This document shows, in pieces, positions 25,330 to 33,616 of a DNA stretch of 64,000 nt. The notes beneath the pieces are model-generated. The model had not been told where the DNA came from and did no database searches. It saw only the letters and a program-made list of their open reading frames with translations. The stretch's first letter is position 1. Each line of letters begins with the position of its first letter. A program made the translations under genes and the position numbers. Source of the DNA: Roseburia sp. GTDB taxonomy: Bacteria > Bacillota > Clostridia > Lachnospirales > Lachnospiraceae. Location: NCBI GenBank assembly GCA_026168605.1, contig JAPFDX010000034.1:138887-202886 (forward strand), given 5' to 3'.

Positions 25330-26154
25330 ATGAGCAATCGAAAATTCAACTTAGAAAACACGGTGCTTCCACAGATTTCGTTCCGGCTTCTGTCCATCTC
25401 CGCTTCCAAATATGAGAATGACTGGGAGAGCTTTCCGCACAGCCACTACTTCACGGAAATCTTTTTCGTCAAAAGCGGCACCGGACATATGCAGATTGAG
25501 AACGAGTCCATCCCGCTTGAGGCAAATAACCTTGTCCTGATCGGCGCGCAGGTGCTCCACACCGAATTTTCCAATCCATCCGACCCGCTCGACTACTATG
25601 TCCTCGGCGTGGAGGGATTAAAGATCAACACCGACCGTCCGGTTGAGTACAGTGTCGTCGACGCCTCCTCCAGCTTTCCCGAAGTGCGCCAGTGTTTCGA
25701 GAGCATTTTGTGGGAAATGCATAACCGCTCGGACGGCTACGCAGAGGTCTGCCAGCACTATCTGGCGATCCTCGTTCTGCTGATCTGCCGCAAGGATCAC
25801 GTTTCTTATGAGCTGGTGGACACCCAGAACAGCAGCCGCGAGTGCCACAAGGTCAAGCGCTATATTGAGACAAACTATCACGACAAGATCACGCTCGATT
25901 CCCTCGCAGAGAACTGTAACCTCACAAAATATTATCTGAGTCACAAGTTTACGGAACTCTACCGCAAATCTCCGATCGCTTATCTGACAGAGATCCGCAT
26001 TGCCGCGGCAAAAGACCTTCTGAAAACGACCAGTTACAGCATTGAAGAGATTGCAAGCGCCACGGGTTTTTCCTCTAGCAGCTATTTTTCGCAGACCTTC
26101 CAGAAGTTCTGCCGGATGTCGCCACAGCAGTACCGGAAGTCACATACCGCGTGA
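25330..26154 (+). CDS. AraC-family regulator of the sugar locus
   Basis: 274 residues. The N-terminal cupin (SFPHSHYFTEIFFVKSGTGH) and C-terminal AraC helix-turn-helix pair (ITLDSLAENCNLTKYYLSHK, then SIEEIASATGFSSSSYFSQT) are clear. The track start at 25051 runs through the repeat. The ATG at 25330 follows AAAGGAG with five bases, so I use it. It is divergent from the GH112/ABC operon, with the DUF pair between, and is the best candidate activator for it. The leader contains repeat copy C. Confidence 0.92.
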   Translation: MSNRKFNLENTVLPQISFRLLSISASKYENDWESFPHSHYFTEIFFVKSGTGHMQIENESIPLEANNLVLIGAQVLHTEFSNPSDPLDYYVLGVEGLKINTDRPVEYSVVDASSSFPEVRQCFESILWEMHNRSDGYAEVCQHYLAILVLLICRKDHVSYELVDTQNSSRECHKVKRYIETNYHDKITLDSLAENCNLTKYYLSHKFTELYRKSPIAYLTEIRIAAAKDLLKTTSYSIEEIASATGFSSSSYFSQTFQKFCRMSPQQYRKSHTA

Positions 26155-26183
26155 TGTCACATTATTTCGCCAGATATCCACTC

Positions 26184-26233
26184 AAAAAGGAGGGACAAAA
26201 TCATGTTTCATATGATTTTGTCCCTCCTTTTTT
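26184..26233. terminator. Bidirectional terminator between AraC and lipoprotein genes
   Basis: AAAAAGGAGGGACAAAATCAT pairs perfectly with ATGATTTTGTCCCTCCTTTTT around a seven-base loop. T runs on both strands serve both convergent genes. Confidence 0.93.
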
Positions 26234-26247
26234 CGGCATAAAACTAC

Positions 26248-26769
26248 TTACTGAGCTTCCTCTATCTCCGCCCGTGCCTTCTCAATCTCCGAAGTAATCT
26301 CTTCCTGTTCCGTTGTTAATTTTTCCATCACTTTGTCATATTCACGATCTCTAATGAGTCCCTCACTGGTATCCCAAAGCAGATCGGCATAACTGTCTAT
26401 AAAATCTCCATATCTGCCGCTTGCCTCTGCAAGCCTGGAATGCACTTCCTCATATCCCTGTGGCGGATTGGTGATCTCGCTGAAAGCTATAAATGGATCT
26501 TTGGTCACTCTGACTCTTTCGATTCTGGTTTTGACATCTACATCGTCGCTCAGAACATTGAGATATGCCATCAAAAAATCTTCTTCTGCGGCACTTAAAC
26601 CTTCCACCTCTGTCAGATAAGCATCCTCACTCATCGGCTCAGAAGTCTGATTTTCTTCCTGTGATACAAAACTACTGCCACCACTATCGGATGTGCCATT
26701 ACCGCCGCAGCCGACTGCGGAAATTGCCAAAATTGCAACCAGTGCCAACGTGAGCAGTTTCCTTTTCAT
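26248..26769 (-). CDS. Small lipoprotein, unknown function
   Basis: 173 residues with a lipoprotein signal (LAILAISAVGCGGN). A Ser/Glu-rich linker follows, then a helical domain ending in a Glu/Lys-rich coiled coil (KLTTEQEEITSEIEKARAEI). No family is recognised. It is exported and lipid-anchored, and is probably a single-gene unit bounded by a terminator on one side and a palindrome on the other. Confidence 0.8.
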   Translation of the reverse strand: MKRKLLTLALVAILAISAVGCGGNGTSDSGGSSFVSQEENQTSEPMSEDAYLTEVEGLSAAEEDFLMAYLNVLSDDVDVKTRIERVRVTKDPFIAFSEITNPPQGYEEVHSRLAEASGRYGDFIDSYADLLWDTSEGLIRDREYDKVMEKLTTEQEEITSEIEKARAEIEEAQ

Positions 26770-26862
26770 CCTTTGCCCCTCCTATTATGTATACCCTTCA
26801 TTCTTCTCCCAAAATAGCTGTCCAAAGCAGCCGGGTTTTTCCTCGATATCTGCCAATATTCA

Positions 26863-26911
26863 ATAGGGACGATCCAGTCCCGCCAGTGATAAGCTTCTGA
26901 ATCGTCCCTAT
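26863..26911. repeat. 11-bp inverted repeat between nifJ and lipoprotein gene
   Basis: ATAGGGACGAT and ATCGTCCCTAT are perfect arms 27 bp apart. No T run follows the stem, so it is not a classic terminator. It may help end nifJ transcripts or be a remnant repeat. Confidence 0.5.
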
Positions 26912-26932
26912 ATGAAAAATCTAAACCGTCAA

Positions 26933-29900
26933 TTATTTGTATAATTCTACGAGTCTCAGCAGGTGCTCATAGCGCTCCTTTGCTGCTTCCTCAGATGCTT
27001 CAAAGAGTTTCTCTGCTCTCTCCGGGAATGCTCTGTTCAGACGGCTGTAACGCGTCTCGCTGTTCAGGAATTCCTGGTAGGTTCCGTCACCCGGCTTAGA
27101 GGTCAGTGTAAACGGATTCTTGCCCTCTGCCTTGAGTGCCGGATTGAAGGAAAACAGATTCCAGTAACCTGCTGCAACTGCTTTCTTCATCTCATCCTGG
27201 CAGTGGTTCATGCCGCCCTTGATACCGTGAAGCTCACATGGAGCGTAACCGATGATCAGGGAAGGTCCGTTGTAAGCCTCAGCCTCAGCGAGAACCTTAA
27301 CGGTATGAGCCATGTTCGCGCCCATAGCAACCTGTGCCACATATACATAGCCGTAGCTCATAGCGATCTCTGCAAGGCTCTTCTTGCCAACCTCTTTACC
27401 GGAAGCTGCGAACTGGCAAACCTCACCGATATTGGAAGCCTTGGAAGCCTGACCGCCGGTATTGGAGTACATCTCTGTATCAAATACCATAACGTTTACA
27501 TTGTCGCCGGAAGCGAGTACGTGGTCTAATCCGCCGAATCCGATATCGTAAGCCCATCCGTCACCGCCGAAGATCCATACGGACTTCTTGCCGAGGTAGT
27601 CTTTCTTCTCAAGAGCTGCCTTTGCATCCGGACATCCGGCTGCTGCAGCCTTCTCTAACTCTGCCACAAGCGCCTCTGTTGCAGGTGCGTTTGCTCTGGT
27701 GTCATTCTTGGTCTCTTCAAACTTCTCGAAAGCTGCCTTGAGTTCTGCCGGAGCCTTGTCAGACTCTGCACACTTCTTAGCGCTTGCGATCGCCTGCTCA
27801 CGAAGCACGCTCTGTCCGATCTGCATACCAAGACCATGCTGTGCATTGTCCTCGAACAGGGAGTTTGCCCATGCCGGTCCCTTCTGGGAATCCTTATTTA
27901 CCGTATACGGTGATGTAGCTGCCGGACCACCCCAGATGGAAGAACATCCGGTCGCGTTGGAGATATACATATGCTCACCGAATAACTGTGTGATCAAACG
28001 TGCGTAAGATGTCTCAGCACAGCCTGCGCAGGAACCTGAGAACTCAAGCAGCGGCTGGTTGAACTGGGAACCTTTCACTGTATTTTCTGCCGGCATACCC
28101 GGTTTCTTGCCAACGTTTGCTACCAGGTAGTCGAATACCGGCTGCTCTGCTGCCTGTGACTCCTGCGGAACCATCTCGATCGCTCCGGTCGGACATACGG
28201 TGATACACTCGCCGCATCCCATACAGTCTAACGGAGATACGCTCATCGTATACTTGTACTCGCCAGCCTTTGGCTTGGTGTCTGCAAGCTTGATCTGCTC
28301 CGGAGCTGCCTTCACCTCATCCTCGCTCAGCATGAACGGACGGATGGTTGCGTGGGAACATACAAATGCACACTGGTTACACTGGATACACTTCTCTGCA
28401 TCCCATGTAGGAACAGTAACGGCTGTACCGCGCTTCTCGTAAGCGGATGCGCCGTGCTCGAACTGTCCGTCCGGATTTCCGATAAATGCAGATACCGGTA
28501 AGGAATCTCCATCCATTAAGGAGATCGGGTTCATCAGCTCTTTTACCATCTTCACTGTCTCAGGACGTCCTGTCAGCTCTGCCGGAGCCGGATCTGCTGC
28601 CGGGTTCGACCAGGAAGCCGGAACCTCAACCTTATGTACAGCGTCCACACCGGCGTCGATTGCCTTGTAGTTCATCTCTACGACAGCGTCGCCCTTCTTG
28701 CCGTAAGACTTCTTCGCAGCCTGCTTCATGAAGTCAACTGCCTCGTCGATCGGCATCACGTTTGCCAGCTTGAAGAATGCAGACTGAAGGATCGTGTTGG
28801 TACGCTTGCCCATACCGATCTCAATCGCCTTGTCGATCGCGTTGATGGTGTATAACTGAATGTTGTTATCTGCAATGTATTTCTTTGCCGCTGCATTCAA
28901 GTGGTGCTCTAACTCCTCATCACTCCACTGGCAGTTGATCATAAATACTCCGCCCGGCTTTACATCCTGTACCATCTTAAAGCCCTTGGTCACGTAGGAC
29001 GGGTTATGGCAAGCCACAAAGTCAGCCTGGTTGATATAGTACGGGCTCTTGATCGGCTTGTCGCCAAATCTTAAGTGGGAGATCGTCACACCACCGGTCT
29101 TCTTGGAGTCATACTGGAAGTATGCCTGGATGTACTTGTCTGTGTGGTCACCGATGATCTTCGTGGAGTTCTTGTTCGCACCTACGGTACCGTCACCGCC
29201 GAGACCCCAGAACTTACACTCTACCGTACCTGCTGCGGATGTGATCGGAGCCGGTTTTACCTCCGGTAAGCTTAAGTTCGTGACATCATCAACGATACCG
29301 ATCGTAAATCTCTTCTTCGGAGCGTCGTTCTCCAGCTCTTTGTATACTGCAAATACAGAGGAAGGCGGTGTATCCTTGGAACCTAATCCGTAACGTCCTG
29401 CTGTCAGAACGATCGCATCAAGTCCTGCCTCGCGGAGAGTCGTCGCAACGTCTAAGTATAACGGATCGCCAAGTGCGCCCGGCTCTTTGGTTCTGTCGAG
29501 AACAGCAACTTTCTTCACTGTCTTCGGAAGAACCTTTAAGAAGGACTCAGATACCCACGGACGGTATAAGCGAACCTTTACAAGACCAACCTTCTCGCCC
29601 TTAGCGGTCAGGTAGTCGATCACTTCCTCTGCCACGTCGTTGATGGAACCCATAGCCACGATCACGCGCTCTGCATCCTCTGCTCCGTAGTAGTTGAATA
29701 AGTCGTAGTTTGTACCGAGCTTCTCATTTACCTTTGCCATGTACTTCTCTACGATTGCCGGCAGCTCATTGTAAGCTGTGTTGCACGCCTCGCGGTGCTG
29801 GAAGAAAACGTCTCCGTTCTCATGGGAACCGCGCATTGCCGGGTGCTCCGGATTTAATGCGTGTGCACGGAAAGCATTGACTGCGTCCATATTGCACATT

Positions 29901-30478
29901 TCTTTTAAGTCTGCGTAATCCCACTTCTCGATCTTCTGGATCTCATGGGAAGTACGGAATCCGTCAAAGAAGTTGATAAACGGAACCTTGCCCTCGATGG
30001 TTGCAAGATGTGCCACCGGGCTTAAGTCCATAACCTCCTGCGGGTTTGTCTCACACAGCATAGCGAAACCTGTCTGGCGGCAGGCATATACGTCGCTGTG
30101 ATCGCCGAAAATATTTAAGGACTGTGTTGCAACAGTACGTGCAGATACATCGAATACACACGGAAGCATCTCACCTGCGATCTTGTACATATTCGGGATC
30201 ATAAGTAAAAGACCCTGGGATGCTGTAAATGTGGTTGTCAGGGCGCCTGCTGCGAGGGAACCGTGAACAGCGCCTGCGGCACCTGCCTCAGACTCCATCT
30301 CTACGACTCTCACCTGATTTCCAAAGATGTTCTCCTGTCCTGCTGCCGACCACTGATCCACAGAGTCTGCCATCGGGCTGGAAGGTGTAATTGGGTAAAT
30401 AGCTGCAACATCCGTAAACGCATAGGCTACATGAGCTGCCGCTGTATTACCGTCCATTGACTGTTTTGCTCTGGACAT
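26933..30478 (-). CDS. nifJ: Pyruvate:ferredoxin (flavodoxin) oxidoreductase
   Basis: A 1181-residue single-chain enzyme, the normal length. It converts pyruvate and CoA to acetyl-CoA and CO2, passing electrons to ferredoxin, and is central to anaerobic fermentation. In order: pyrimidine-binding domain (YPITPSSPMADSVDQW), gamma and CoA regions (GGDGTVGANKNS), two [4Fe-4S] sites (CIQCNQCAFVC and CMGCGECITVCPTGAIE), then the TPP domain with GSCAGCAETSYARL, GGDGWAYDIGFGG and DTEMYSNTGGQAS. A single strong promoter lies upstream. Codon choice appears biased, as expected for high expression. Confidence 0.98.
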   Translation of the reverse strand: MSRAKQSMDGNTAAAHVAYAFTDVAAIYPITPSSPMADSVDQWSAAGQENIFGNQVRVVEMESEAGAAGAVHGSLAAGALTTTFTASQGLLLMIPNMYKIAGEMLPCVFDVSARTVATQSLNIFGDHSDVYACRQTGFAMLCETNPQEVMDLSPVAHLATIEGKVPFINFFDGFRTSHEIQKIEKWDYADLKEMCNMDAVNAFRAHALNPEHPAMRGSHENGDVFFQHREACNTAYNELPAIVEKYMAKVNEKLGTNYDLFNYYGAEDAERVIVAMGSINDVAEEVIDYLTAKGEKVGLVKVRLYRPWVSESFLKVLPKTVKKVAVLDRTKEPGALGDPLYLDVATTLREAGLDAIVLTAGRYGLGSKDTPPSSVFAVYKELENDAPKKRFTIGIVDDVTNLSLPEVKPAPITSAAGTVECKFWGLGGDGTVGANKNSTKIIGDHTDKYIQAYFQYDSKKTGGVTISHLRFGDKPIKSPYYINQADFVACHNPSYVTKGFKMVQDVKPGGVFMINCQWSDEELEHHLNAAAKKYIADNNIQLYTINAIDKAIEIGMGKRTNTILQSAFFKLANVMPIDEAVDFMKQAAKKSYGKKGDAVVEMNYKAIDAGVDAVHKVEVPASWSNPAADPAPAELTGRPETVKMVKELMNPISLMDGDSLPVSAFIGNPDGQFEHGASAYEKRGTAVTVPTWDAEKCIQCNQCAFVCSHATIRPFMLSEDEVKAAPEQIKLADTKPKAGEYKYTMSVSPLDCMGCGECITVCPTGAIEMVPQESQAAEQPVFDYLVANVGKKPGMPAENTVKGSQFNQPLLEFSGSCAGCAETSYARLITQLFGEHMYISNATGCSSIWGGPAATSPYTVNKDSQKGPAWANSLFEDNAQHGLGMQIGQSVLREQAIASAKKCAESDKAPAELKAAFEKFEETKNDTRANAPATEALVAELEKAAAAGCPDAKAALEKKDYLGKKSVWIFGGDGWAYDIGFGGLDHVLASGDNVNVMVFDTEMYSNTGGQASKASNIGEVCQFAASGKEVGKKSLAEIAMSYGYVYVAQVAMGANMAHTVKVLAEAEAYNGPSLIIGYAPCELHGIKGGMNHCQDEMKKAVAAGYWNLFSFNPALKAEGKNPFTLTSKPGDGTYQEFLNSETRYSRLNRAFPERAEKLFEASEEAAKERYEHLLRLVELYK

Positions 30479-30534
30479 TATTATTCCTCCTTAATCATGC
30501 TTAAAATAGAGCGTCATATTACGACTTAATTCTA

Positions 30535-30563
30535 ATTTTAGCATTTAATTTGTCGATTGTAAA
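30535..30563 (-). promoter_or_regulatory. Promoter of nifJ
   Basis: On the minus strand TTTACA (30558-30563), 17 bp and TAAAAT (30535-30540), giving a leader of about 50 nt before a GGAGG site. Confidence 0.65.
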
Positions 30564-30592
30564 GGTTTCCGCCTGTACGAAAACGCGTGCAA

Positions 30593-33430
30593 TCACAAAA
30601 ACCGTTTTTCTTTTGTGATATATTTGCGCTCAAACTCCCCGAGGGGCAGCGGTCTGTCAAAAAGATACCCCTGTCCGCACCGGAATCCCCGCTCCGCGAG
30701 GAACCTGCACTGCGCCTCCTCCTCGATGCCCTCGAACACGACGCCCTCCTTGGCGACGCGCACAAGCTGTCCCATGCGGACGACAAATTCCCGCTGGTCC
30801 TCCAGACTGATGCGGTCTGTGAAACTCTTGTCGATCTTGATCACATCCGCCGGGATCTCCATCAGCATACTGAGCGACGAGTAGCCCGTCCCGAAATCGT
30901 CGATCGCGATCCGAAATCCCATCCCCTTAAGCTTTTCCAGACAGCGGACCAGCCCGTCGACATTTTCTGCGACGGCACTCTCCGTCACCTCAAGTTCAAT
31001 GTAGCGCGGCTCGATCGGGTACCGCTGCATCAACTGCTCCAGCCGCTCCAGAAACTTCTCCCCTCCGTTTTCAAAATGCTTTCTGGAGAAATTCGTGGAC
31101 ACGGCAAACAGCTCCCTGCCGCTCTCACGCCAGCGGCGCATGGCGCGCAAAAGCTGCTCCAACATATAAAAGTCCAGATCTACGATATAACCCATGTTTT
31201 CCAGAGGCGGGATAAACCGCAGCGGCGAGATGACCTCGCCCGACTTCGTCCGCCAGCGCGCAAGAGCCTCCGCCCCGTAGATTGTCCGCTCCCGGAGCAG
31301 AAATTTGGGCTGTAAAAACAGTTCCAGCTCCCCCTTTTGCAACGCGCCGTAAAATCTTCCCGTGATCCAGAAGGAATCCTCCCTTCTGGCGCGCATCTCC
31401 TCCTCATAGATGGCAACGCCGTTGCCTCGCTGTTCCTTCGCCGCCTTTCTCGCCAGGTTCGCTCCCTCCAAAATCGTGTCGAAATTCTCGTCCTCCCCGC
31501 GGATAAAACAGATTCCCGCAGACAGACGCATATCGCTCGCCGGATAGCGGATTTTCTGCAGCTTCTCAAAGTCGCTGTTTTTCTCCAGTACTTTGCGGTA
31601 GATCTCACTTTCATCCCTGCCCTGTACCAGCTCGATAAAATAGTCGGAATACATCCGGCACGCCTCGATAACGTACTCCTCCCGGATCAACATTCTGGCA
31701 AATTCCTTCAGGATGCTGTCGCCGATCTGCTGCCCGAAGTTCTCGTTGACATAGGAGAAATTATTGATATCCACATAGACAAGCGCATACACCTCACTGT
31801 GCTCCTGTTCCTGCCAGCGCCGGCGTTTCCTGATGTACTCCTCCACTTTCCGGCGGAAAGCTTCCATATTATAAAGCCCGGTCAGCGCATCCTGGTTCCG
31901 CAGCTTCCGGATCTCTCTCTGGTCATCGCTCAGCTTGTTGCGCAGAGAGATAAATACGCTCACCACGCGGCTCAGCTCACAGAAGGTATCCTTTTCCACC
32001 GGAGTGAAATCCTCCCTCTCACCGACTCCCAGATAAAGTCCGCCGATCCTTTTCCCCGAAAATTCAAATTTGATGACGGCGAGATTCTGTATCGTGGAAT
32101 TTTCGCGCCACAGACGCCCGGCTTCCTCCCCTTCCCTTGCAAACTCCTCTCTGGAAATCGCGACAAACTCTCCGGGATGCGCCGTTATAAACGATTCTCC
32201 CAGCCTCGGCAGGATCTGCCTCTCGCAGGGGAATCCGTGGCGGTTCCAGTAGTTCATCAAAAGCATCTCTCCCCGCTCTTCCACATCCTCAAAGACAGAT
32301 ACCATATCAAGCCCGTAACGTTTTCCGATCTGCTCGATCAGGACGTTTAGGGAACCGCTGATGTCGCGCGCGTGGGAGAGCAGACTGAACGCAAAGTTCA
32401 AAAATTCCTTGTCCGCCATCCGCGCGGCAGACACCTCCCGCTCCCGCGCCTTTCCGTATCTCCTGCCCTTCGTTCCTATCTCCTTGCCCGCAAGGGAATA
32501 ACTGTTCTTGCCGTTTCCCTTTGTCCGGTACATCGCGCGGTCTGCCATCGCAAACAGGCTCTCATAATCCAGACCGTTTACGCCGTACACGGACAGTCCG
32601 ATACTCAGCGTAACATTGACCACCCCGTCGTCCCCGATCAGGCTCTTTGCCGACTCCTTTCCAAGTCTTTTTGCCTGCCGCTCCGCCTCCTCAACACTCG
32701 TATTTCTCATAAATACCAGAAATTCGTCTCCACCGACACGCGCTACCACATCCGACTCCCCGAATCTGCCGCAGATGATCTGTGAGATGTCGGAGATCAC
32801 CGTATCGCCGACAATGTGCCCGAACGTGTCGTTGATCAGCTTAAAATCATCAATATCGATCAAAAACAGCACGTGTACGCCGCCCGGATTTTCCGTGATG
32901 ACCCTGCTCACTTCCTCCCCTGCCGCCACCTTATTTAAAAGCTTGGTCTGCGGGTCAAGGCGTGTCTCCTCGTTCATCTGGGACGACAGTTTCTGCTCTT
33001 CCCGCCTCGACTGCTCCTCCTCCCTGCTCTTATATTCCTCGACATCCCAACTGGTCAGAATATAATAGGGAACGGCATCACGGTAGCAGTAAAGTCTGCA
33101 CCTCACCATTTCACGGTGCACACTGCCATCCTTCGCGCGCATCCGAAGCTCCATCGTCCCGGTAGAATGTTTCTCTCTGCACTGCTCGATTTTATCCTCA
33201 AAGATCCCGGCATCCTCCCCGTAAATGTAATCTGCATACGGGATCCCACTCCCTGTCAGTTCCTCTCTCGTATAGCCCTCACGGCGCAGGAACTCGTGGT
33301 TCACCGCCTCGATCTCAAGTTCATTTTTTCCTTTTATAATTGCAACACCGACCGGCATCTCATAGAGTAACTCGCCGTGCTTTAGAAATTCCAGACGCCC
33401 GAGATCTCTCGAAAATGCTTCGTACTCCAT
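30593..33430 (-). CDS. Cyclic-di-GMP protein: PAS-GGDEF-GAF-like-GGDEF(degenerate)-EAL
   Basis: 945 residues with no membrane spans. A PAS domain (about 25-130) is followed by a first GGDEF domain (about 155-315) with intact RVGGDEF; the usual RxxD inhibitory site reads GESD and is lost. A GAF-like region follows (about 345-500). A second GGDEF-fold (about 510-665) has MYSDYF where GGDEF should be, so it is inactive. Last is an EAL domain (about 685-935) with EALARW, NFSRKHF, ELEVTESA, IDDFGTGYSS, IKIDKSF and EGIEEEAQ, all key residues present. It can in principle both make and break c-di-GMP; the balance is not predictable from sequence. Confidence 0.9.
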   Translation of the reverse strand: MEYEAFSRDLGRLEFLKHGELLYEMPVGVAIIKGKNELEIEAVNHEFLRREGYTREELTGSGIPYADYIYGEDAGIFEDKIEQCREKHSTGTMELRMRAKDGSVHREMVRCRLYCYRDAVPYYILTSWDVEEYKSREEEQSRREEQKLSSQMNEETRLDPQTKLLNKVAAGEEVSRVITENPGGVHVLFLIDIDDFKLINDTFGHIVGDTVISDISQIICGRFGESDVVARVGGDEFLVFMRNTSVEEAERQAKRLGKESAKSLIGDDGVVNVTLSIGLSVYGVNGLDYESLFAMADRAMYRTKGNGKNSYSLAGKEIGTKGRRYGKAREREVSAARMADKEFLNFAFSLLSHARDISGSLNVLIEQIGKRYGLDMVSVFEDVEERGEMLLMNYWNRHGFPCERQILPRLGESFITAHPGEFVAISREEFAREGEEAGRLWRENSTIQNLAVIKFEFSGKRIGGLYLGVGEREDFTPVEKDTFCELSRVVSVFISLRNKLSDDQREIRKLRNQDALTGLYNMEAFRRKVEEYIRKRRRWQEQEHSEVYALVYVDINNFSYVNENFGQQIGDSILKEFARMLIREEYVIEACRMYSDYFIELVQGRDESEIYRKVLEKNSDFEKLQKIRYPASDMRLSAGICFIRGEDENFDTILEGANLARKAAKEQRGNGVAIYEEEMRARREDSFWITGRFYGALQKGELELFLQPKFLLRERTIYGAEALARWRTKSGEVISPLRFIPPLENMGYIVDLDFYMLEQLLRAMRRWRESGRELFAVSTNFSRKHFENGGEKFLERLEQLMQRYPIEPRYIELEVTESAVAENVDGLVRCLEKLKGMGFRIAIDDFGTGYSSLSMLMEIPADVIKIDKSFTDRISLEDQREFVVRMGQLVRVAKEGVVFEGIEEEAQCRFLAERGFRCGQGYLFDRPLPLGEFERKYITKEKRFL

Positions 33431-33501
33431 CCGTCAGCTTCCTCCTAAATGTATCACTTCATCCTATTATAACAAATTCTCCCCAAATTCCAAGGCTTGG
33501 C

Positions 33502-33530
33502 TTGCAATTCTACTTTTTTTCTAGTATGAT
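33502..33530 (+). promoter_or_regulatory. Promoter of plus-strand ABC-F gene
   Basis: TTGCAA (33502-33507), 17 bp and TATGAT (33525-33530), with an approximately 80-nt leader before the ATG at 33617. No leader ORF or terminator is visible in it. Confidence 0.5.
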
Positions 33531-33616
33531 ACGAATTGGTGTCTCATACACCGCATGGAATCCCAAAGAATCATGGGTTTTCCGTCTGTCTGATAAAAAA
33601 GTTAGGAGAATATAAA

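Noticed and set aside
31337-32350. 337-aa plus-strand ORF
   Set aside because: It is antisense within the GGDEF-EAL gene, with no ribosome site and no family features.
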